Origin: Candidatus Saccharibacteria bacterium UBA3304 | GTDB taxonomy: Bacteria > Patescibacteriota > Saccharimonadia > Saccharimonadales > Saccharimonadaceae | Direction: 5' to 3' | Assembly: GCA_002361425.1 (NCBI GenBank) | Contig: DESW01000014.1 | Location: forward strand, 9,131 to 73,130 | Length of the DNA: 64,000 nucleotides | Part shown: positions 58,758 through 64,000 of the stretch, one piece after another | Layout of the letters: every line of letters begins with the position of its first letter | Numbering within the stretch: position 1 is the stretch's first letter | Program-made: the position numbers and the translations under genes | Notes under the pieces: model-generated | What the model was told of the DNA's origin: nothing | The model's input: only the letters and a program-made list of their open reading frames with translations | The model's database searches: none

Positions 58758-60788
58758 TTATTTCTTGTTGTTCTTAACTAGCTGATACGCAACGAATGCA
58801 ATCAAGCCGATGCCGGCAAGCATTAGCCAGAGGCCATTGAAGCCGCCAGTGAGCTCTAGCGCAGTAATTGCGAGGAGAATAGACGAAGTAACAACCATCC
58901 ACTTATGATGGCTGAATGCACCAAGAATGATGAAGCCAGTAGACTCAAAGATATAGACCATTGGCAAGATATAGTTTTGCAAATAGCTTGTGCCCATTGT
59001 GATGAAGAACATCGGGATATTGAGTGCTAGGTAACCGAGGATCTTGCGTGTGCCACCAGTGTTATTGCGCTCTTTTAGCCAGCCGTATACGAGGAGCGGA
59101 GCAGCAAGAATATGACTCTGAATTGCTACGCGATTAAGGCCTGCGTCACTGTTGTAGTTGATATGTGCGTTATCGAACATGTCGCCGATAAAGCTGGCAA
59201 ATGATATGGCGGCAAGATATACAGCGCTTTCAAGCAATCTATATTGTTTAGCGATCAGAGATACGGACGCGACGAAACCCGATGCTGCTAGCCAGCCAGC
59301 TGAACCCCAATCTGTAGAAACGGAAGCAACAATACAAGCTACGCTACCGGTAGTGGCCGCGGTTACGGCTACGCCAAGGCTGTGTTTTGGCTGAATATTC
59401 TTAATTGCGGCATAGCCGGCAATCAAGGCAAAGGTAAGGATTAGATACGTAAAGAAGACTGGCCATTGCAAATTATAGCCAGGAACGAGTTCTGCGAAGA
59501 TTTCGAACGGAATAAACATAATTGCAAGCACAGTAGCGTTTGCCCAAGAGATATTCTTGTAGCGCCAACTAATTAATGCGCCGAGCAGTGCAATAACGAC
59601 TGCAATAGCGATTAGGGTGATGGCGCGTGATGTGGTGTCGAAATGCGCGCAGAAGATGCAGGTTGAGAAGATGCCAATCAATGAGAAGATGAGCACAGCT
59701 TTCTCAATCTGCTTGTCTTTTTCGGTCTTCTGCGAAATAAACAGTGAGCAAGCGGTTTGCGCTAGCCAGCTAACGAGCCAGACAATTGCGACTACGACGT
59801 TCACGGTCATGTCATTCTTTGCGAAGACGGAGTAATTAGTTGCGTCGGCAATAATCATTAAAACTAACAACTGTAAATAAATGCGGAGAGAAATGAGTAA
59901 ACCACGATCTTTTCTGTTTGCGATCCAGCCAATTAAGCCACCTACCGTAGCGATAGAGAAGGCAAAGATGCGGAGAGCTGGGTAATTGCTACCCATATTA
60001 GGAGTGAAAATCGTGCAGAAAGCAAAGCAAGCAAAGATAGGTGTTAGCCATTGTGCTAAGAATTTAGTCGCATGACGATAAGCGACAGGGAGCCATTTGA
60101 CGCGGCAAGCCCAGCAGATTGTTGGGAATAGCGCGACGATGAGTGGCCAGATAAAGAAAGTGTAGGTTGTAAATGTATAGGTAGTAGAATGCGCATCAAT
60201 CATGCTTGCGCCGGTCCATCCGAAGAGGAGTAGCCAGACGTAGCTGAGCCAACCGGCCATGCGACTATCGATACCAGCAGCTGCGCCTATGTAGGCAACC
60301 AATGTAATGGCAGTGCTTACAAATAAAGATACTTCGCTTGCGAGGCCAAGCTCATTGAAGGCGTAGTACCAAAGCGGGAGGAGCACCATAGCGGTATAGG
60401 TGAAGGCGGTCGCAACGGGACGGAGGTATTCGACGAAGCGGTATAGCAAGATGCCAGCCGTGTAGGTAATAATTGTTGCAAAAATCGTAATAAACGGAAC
60501 TAAGCTTGGCTCGTCTTTAATAAATAATAGAATGGAGCCAATAATCAGGAAGCTACCGACATATAATAATACGTTCAGCGACCCGGCATTATTAGGAGTA
60601 GTGACCTTTGCGTTCGGGTCGGTACCCTCCATTAAGACCTCGCCCGGCTTCACGTAGCCGTAGGCAGTCTGTTTGCCTTTCGAGTGGCGCACAATCAAGG
60701 AAATAATCAGCGCAATAATAATTAACGGTAAGAATGCCTCAAATATATGGAATACCGATCCAAAGAGAAGCTCACCTAACAAAAACAT
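58758..60788 (-). CDS. Giant polytopic membrane protein of unknown function
   Basis: 676 residues, almost entirely hydrophobic, with about 18 to 20 membrane segments and only short loops. A short hydrophilic part (GYVKPGEVLMEGTDPNAKV) follows the first segment. It resembles the DUF2157/DUF2339 class of large bacterial membrane proteins only in architecture; I see no catalytic motif. AGGAGG lies well placed before the ATG. Copy C of the repeat abuts its stop codon and would form the 3' end of its mRNA. Confidence 0.75.
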   Translation of the reverse strand: MFLLGELLFGSVFHIFEAFLPLIIIALIISLIVRHSKGKQTAYGYVKPGEVLMEGTDPNAKVTTPNNAGSLNVLLYVGSFLIIGSILLFIKDEPSLVPFITIFATIITYTAGILLYRFVEYLRPVATAFTYTAMVLLPLWYYAFNELGLASEVSLFVSTAITLVAYIGAAAGIDSRMAGWLSYVWLLLFGWTGASMIDAHSTTYTFTTYTFFIWPLIVALFPTICWACRVKWLPVAYRHATKFLAQWLTPIFACFAFCTIFTPNMGSNYPALRIFAFSIATVGGLIGWIANRKDRGLLISLRIYLQLLVLMIIADATNYSVFAKNDMTVNVVVAIVWLVSWLAQTACSLFISQKTEKDKQIEKAVLIFSLIGIFSTCIFCAHFDTTSRAITLIAIAVVIALLGALISWRYKNISWANATVLAIMFIPFEIFAELVPGYNLQWPVFFTYLILTFALIAGYAAIKNIQPKHSLGVAVTAATTGSVACIVASVSTDWGSAGWLAASGFVASVSLIAKQYRLLESAVYLAAISFASFIGDMFDNAHINYNSDAGLNRVAIQSHILAAPLLVYGWLKERNNTGGTRKILGYLALNIPMFFITMGTSYLQNYILPMVYIFESTGFIILGAFSHHKWMVVTSSILLAITALELTGGFNGLWLMLAGIGLIAFVAYQLVKNNKK

Positions 60789-60883
60789 ATTATTTTTGAC
60801 CTCCTATTAAGCCAATTTTAAAAGTAAAAATTTAAAAACGCAAGCACTATTGAAAAATGTGCCAAAATCGGCAAAAATACCCC

Positions 60884-60912
60884 TTGAAACACTTGTCTTT
60901 TTTTGCTAAACT
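60884..60912 (+). promoter_or_regulatory. Promoter of rpoB
   Basis: TTGAAA (60884-60889), 17-base spacer ending TGC, TAAACT (60907-60912). The predicted start near 60919 gives a leader of about 113 bases. Confidence 0.75.
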
Positions 60913-60933
60913 AATATGTTAAGAAGTAGTGTG

Positions 60934-60981
60934 CTTTGATTTTTTGCAGTTTCGCTCTGGCAATGCGAAACCGAGTCAAAG
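60934..60981 (+). promoter_or_regulatory. Nested hairpin in the rpoB leader
   Basis: CTTTGA (60934-60939) pairs with TCAAAG (60976-60981), enclosing GTTTCGC (60949-60955) with GCGAAAC (60965-60971). It lies midway between the promoter and the GTG start and could control rpoB translation or transcript stability. Confidence 0.55.
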
Positions 60982-61031
60982 CGGGAATCTTCCGGCCAAA
61001 AGATATCAACACTAAAAACTAGCGAGGGAAT

Positions 61032-64000
61032 GTGGCAAAGTCTACAAATACTGCAAGTAGTGGTAGCCGTGTGGAATTCACAGAGGGCGACCAAGTTCTT
61101 CCAATACCAAATCTAACCGAGCATCAGACCAAATCCTGGAAGGAATTCGTGGATTATGGTTTGCAGGAAGTCTTTAACGAGCTCAACCCGATCGATGACT
61201 ATACCGGTCAGAAGATGAGCCTCCGTTTCAAGGATTATTTCTTCAAAGATCCTGTTGAGGACGACCGCACTGCAAAAGATAACCTCACTTCTTATGAGGC
61301 TGCTTTGCATGTCAACATCGAGCTCGAAAACAAAGTTACTGGCGAGAAAAAGGAACAGGAGATTTACTTCGGTGATTATCCTTGGATGACCGATCGCGCT
61401 AGCTTTATTATTAACGGCACTGAGCGCGTTATCGTTTCTCAGCTTATTCGCTCCGCGGGTGTATTCTTCTCCGCAGATACCGATCATGGCCGTAATTATT
61501 ATGGTGCCAAAATCATCCCAGGCCGCGGTGCTTGGCTTGAGTTTGAAACCGATACGAAGAATGTTATCTACGTTAAAATCGATCGCCGCAAAAAGGTTCC
61601 AGTTACGACCCTTCTCCGTGCTCTCGGCATGAAGAAGACCGAAATCGTTGCCGCCTTCAAGGAAATCGATAACGGTGAAGTTAAATATATTGAAAACACT
61701 CTCGAAAAGGATCCAGCAAGTAACAAGAGCGAAGCTCTTCTTGAGATCTATCGCCGCTTGCGCCCAGGCGATCTCGCAACTGTCGAGAACGCAGAGAGCA
61801 TGATTGAGCGTACTTTCCACGACTATCGTCGCTACGATTATTCTCGTGTTGGCCGCTACAAGATTAATCAGCGCCTTGGTTTCGATACGCCAAACGATGA
61901 AGCTCATCGTACTCTTCAGATGGAAGATCTTATCGCAATCATCAGCGAGATTATTCGTCTTAATAATACTCAGGAACCAGCAGATGATATCGACTCTCTT
62001 GCAAACCGCCGCGTCAAACTCGTTGGTGAGCTCGTACAGCGCCAGTTCCGTCTTGGTATGCTTCGCCTTCAGCGCAACATCCTCGACCGCATGTCGATGG
62101 CTGATCCTCAGACCGTTACTCCATCTCAGCTCGTTAACTCACGCCCAGTGGTTGCAGCTGTTAAGGAATTCTTCTCCAGCTCTCAGCTTAGCCAGCTCAT
62201 GGATGAGACTAACCCATTCTCCGAGCTTTCGCACAAGCGTCGTCTAAGCTCTATGGGGCCTGGTGGTCTTACTCGTGAACGCGCAGGCTTCGATGTTCGC
62301 GATGCTCACCCAACTCACTACGGTCGTATCTGTACTGTAGAAACCCCAGAAGGTGGTAACGTTGGTCTCGTGCTTAACCTTGCAACCTATGCTCGTATCA
62401 ATGAATACGGTTTCATCGAAGCTCCGTATCGCGTTGTTAAAGACGGTAAGGTTACTGACGAAATCGTTTACGTTGACGCAGCTGCTGAGGAAAACATGGT
62501 TATTGCTGATACCAGCGCTAAGCTCGACAAGGACGGCAAGTTCGTCGATGAATATGTTTCCGCCCGTAAGCATCTTCAGCCAGCTCAGGTCATGGCAAGC
62601 GAAGTTACCCACATGGACGCTGTCCACAAAGAGATTCTCGGTGTGGCCGCATCGATGATTCCATTCGTTGAAAAGAACCGTGTCGACCGCTCCTTGATGG
62701 CCTGCGCAATGCAGAAACAGGCAGTTCCTCTTATCAAGCCAGAAGCAGCTACCGTCTCTACTGGCATCGATGCAGAGGTTGCAAAGAATCTTTCTCAGAT
62801 CGTCTTCGCAGAAGGTGATGGTGAAGTCGTTAAGGCTGATTCCAACTCTGTTGAAGTTAAGTACAAGAAAGAAACCAAGACTTACAATCTTATCCACTTC
62901 ATGAAGACTAATGATGATCGCTGTTATGATGAGCGCACCGTTGTTAAGCGTGGTGATAAGGTTAAATATGGCGATGTCCTTATCGAAGGTGCTTCCATCG
63001 ATCACGGCGAACTCGCACTTGGTAAGAATATGCTCGTCGCCTTCATGCCATGGCGCGGTTATAACATGGATGATGCTATCGTCATCTCCCGCCGCCTCGT
63101 CGAAGACGATACCTTGACCAGCATTAACATTCGCGACTTCGATGTTGAGGTTCGTGAAACCAAGCTTGGTCCAGAGCAGGTTACTCGTGATATTCCAAAC
63201 GTTTCCGAAGCTGCACTTCGCCACCTCGGTGAAGACGGTATCGTAACGGTTGGTTCCGAAGTTAAGAATGGCGATGTTCTCGTTGGTAAGATTACGCCAA
63301 AGGGCGAACAGGAGCTCAGCTCTGAGGAACGCCTCCTCCGCGCAATCTTCGGCGAAAAAGCTAAGGACGTCCGCGATACTTCCGTCCGCATGAACGGTTC
63401 TGATGGCGGCAAGGTCGTTGGCGTTCGCGTTTACACTCGTGAACAGGGCAACGAACTCAAATCCGGCGTCATTATGCAGATCAAGATCTACGTTGCAGAA
63501 ATGCGCAAGATTAGCGTCGGCGATAAGCTCGCTGGTCGTTACGGCAACAAGGGTGTTGTCGCACGTATTCTCCCAGTTGAGGATATGCCATTCATGGAAG
63601 ACGGTACTCCAGTTGATGTTCTCTTGAACCCAATGGGCGTGCCTTCCCGTATGAACCTCGGTCAGCTTTATGAAACCCACCTTGGTATGGCAGCTCGCGC
63701 ACTTGGCTACAAGGTTACTACCCCATCCTTCAACTCTGTTCCAGATGATGTAATCTCTAGCGAACTTAAGAAGGCTGGCTTCGAACCTGATGGCCGCGTC
63801 AAGCTTTACGATGGTCTCACTGGTGAGCCATTTGAAGAACGCATTACTGTCGGTGTTATGTACATGCTCAAGTTGCATCACATGGTCGCTGACAAGATTC
63901 ACGCCCGCTCTACTGGCCCATACACTATGGTCACCCAGCAGCCACTCGGTGGTAAAGCACAGAACGGTGGTCAGCGCTTTGGTGAGATGGAGGTGTGGAC
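61032..64000 (+). CDS. rpoB: RNA polymerase beta subunit, 3' end beyond the window
   Basis: 989 codons are present, from GTG 61032 (VAKSTNTASSGSRVEF) to the window end, which cuts in the conserved GGQRFGEMEVW motif; roughly the last 100 or more residues are missing. The rifampicin region reads SSQLSQLMDETNPFSELSHK, then RRLSSMGPGGLTRERAGF, with the key Gln, Asp, His and Ser of sensitive enzymes kept; VETPEGGNVGLV follows. GAGGG lies three bases before the GTG, closer than usual. No start codon ATG fits the frame nearby. Confidence 0.97.
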   Translation, partial: MAKSTNTASSGSRVEFTEGDQVLPIPNLTEHQTKSWKEFVDYGLQEVFNELNPIDDYTGQKMSLRFKDYFFKDPVEDDRTAKDNLTSYEAALHVNIELENKVTGEKKEQEIYFGDYPWMTDRASFIINGTERVIVSQLIRSAGVFFSADTDHGRNYYGAKIIPGRGAWLEFETDTKNVIYVKIDRRKKVPVTTLLRALGMKKTEIVAAFKEIDNGEVKYIENTLEKDPASNKSEALLEIYRRLRPGDLATVENAESMIERTFHDYRRYDYSRVGRYKINQRLGFDTPNDEAHRTLQMEDLIAIISEIIRLNNTQEPADDIDSLANRRVKLVGELVQRQFRLGMLRLQRNILDRMSMADPQTVTPSQLVNSRPVVAAVKEFFSSSQLSQLMDETNPFSELSHKRRLSSMGPGGLTRERAGFDVRDAHPTHYGRICTVETPEGGNVGLVLNLATYARINEYGFIEAPYRVVKDGKVTDEIVYVDAAAEENMVIADTSAKLDKDGKFVDEYVSARKHLQPAQVMASEVTHMDAVHKEILGVAASMIPFVEKNRVDRSLMACAMQKQAVPLIKPEAATVSTGIDAEVAKNLSQIVFAEGDGEVVKADSNSVEVKYKKETKTYNLIHFMKTNDDRCYDERTVVKRGDKVKYGDVLIEGASIDHGELALGKNMLVAFMPWRGYNMDDAIVISRRLVEDDTLTSINIRDFDVEVRETKLGPEQVTRDIPNVSEAALRHLGEDGIVTVGSEVKNGDVLVGKITPKGEQELSSEERLLRAIFGEKAKDVRDTSVRMNGSDGGKVVGVRVYTREQGNELKSGVIMQIKIYVAEMRKISVGDKLAGRYGNKGVVARILPVEDMPFMEDGTPVDVLLNPMGVPSRMNLGQLYETHLGMAARALGYKVTTPSFNSVPDDVISSELKKAGFEPDGRVKLYDGLTGEPFEERITVGVMYMLKLHHMVADKIHARSTGPYTMVTQQPLGGKAQNGGQRFGEMEVW

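Noticed and set aside
62244..63902. 552-codon open frame on the minus strand, and another at 61113-61907
   Set aside because: Both lie entirely inside rpoB and encode no recognisable domain; they are by-products of the codon bias of rpoB.

Overview
This window looks like part of a Candidatus Saccharibacteria (TM7) or closely related CPR chromosome. The evidence is indirect. Housekeeping genes are compact and densely packed, there are almost no amino-acid, nucleotide or lipid biosynthesis genes, and there is a Gram-positive-type envelope (class A PBP, class B-like sortase). Metabolism looks fermentative (GpmI, L-lactate dehydrogenase) and there is an anaerobe-type superoxide reductase. UGA is used as a normal stop (for example at 5244-5246, 14837-14839, 18941-18943 and 23478-23480), so the UGA=Gly code of Gracilibacteria/Absconditabacteria does not apply. 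I see no CRISPR array, insertion sequence, prophage or rRNA operon.

Layout. 1-3525 (minus): MoxR/DUF58/VWA chaperone-type operon led by a degenerate COG1926-like phosphoribosyltransferase. 3679-7053: a small Cys-rich secreted protein, mnmA, a DUF2625-like gene and obg. 7078-7235: a candidate structured RNA. 7238-11255: tsaC, gpmI, a membrane protein, galU-like, DUF167. 11256-14095 (minus): rarA, a tandem Nudix protein whose first half resembles MTH1, and a lone PPDK-type ATP-binding domain. 14207-17385: a coiled-coil protein, an SPFH protein, and a redox operon (superoxide reductase, CPSC membrane protein, DsbA-like). 17549-21471: a small RNA, tRNA-Cys, tRNA-Leu, a Fur-family gene with a metal ABC importer, tRNA-Gly. 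21569-25867: htpX, a membrane protein, a cysteine-free ligA, a deoxyribosyltransferase-like gene. 26000-30256: CIRCE-controlled clpC and clpP flanking a membrane metallopeptidase-like gene. 30305-40752: lipoprotein, radA, rpsO, orphan gene, pnp, membrane protein, ftsK, proS, greA. 40840-47666: ABC exporter, lysS, a polytopic membrane protein, dprA with an in-frame UGA, ldh. 47798-54847: PIN-TRAM gene, PBP1A, leuS, sortase. 54963-58362: rpmF-like, nusB, Nudix, rnc, membrane protein, rpsP, khpA. 58758-64000: a giant membrane protein and rpoB (cut by the window end).

Two signals run through the whole window. First, about twenty genes that begin a transcript carry a -10 hexamer, often extended as TGC-TATAAT, 6-9 bases before the ATG and no Shine-Dalgarno. 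This implies leaderless mRNAs and moves the start codons of obg, gpmI, clpC, clpP and fur. Genes inside operons, and a small class of orphan genes behind TTGACT-17-TATAAT promoters, instead use strong AGGAGG-type sites. Second, four intergenic copies of a structured repeat share a core with CCCGTAACGACGGG, while their long flanking stems differ in sequence yet stay self-complementary. This repeat family is the best candidate for an undescribed element. Other notable points are the zinc-finger-less LigA, the interrupted dprA, and two candidate small RNAs with their own promoters and terminators.
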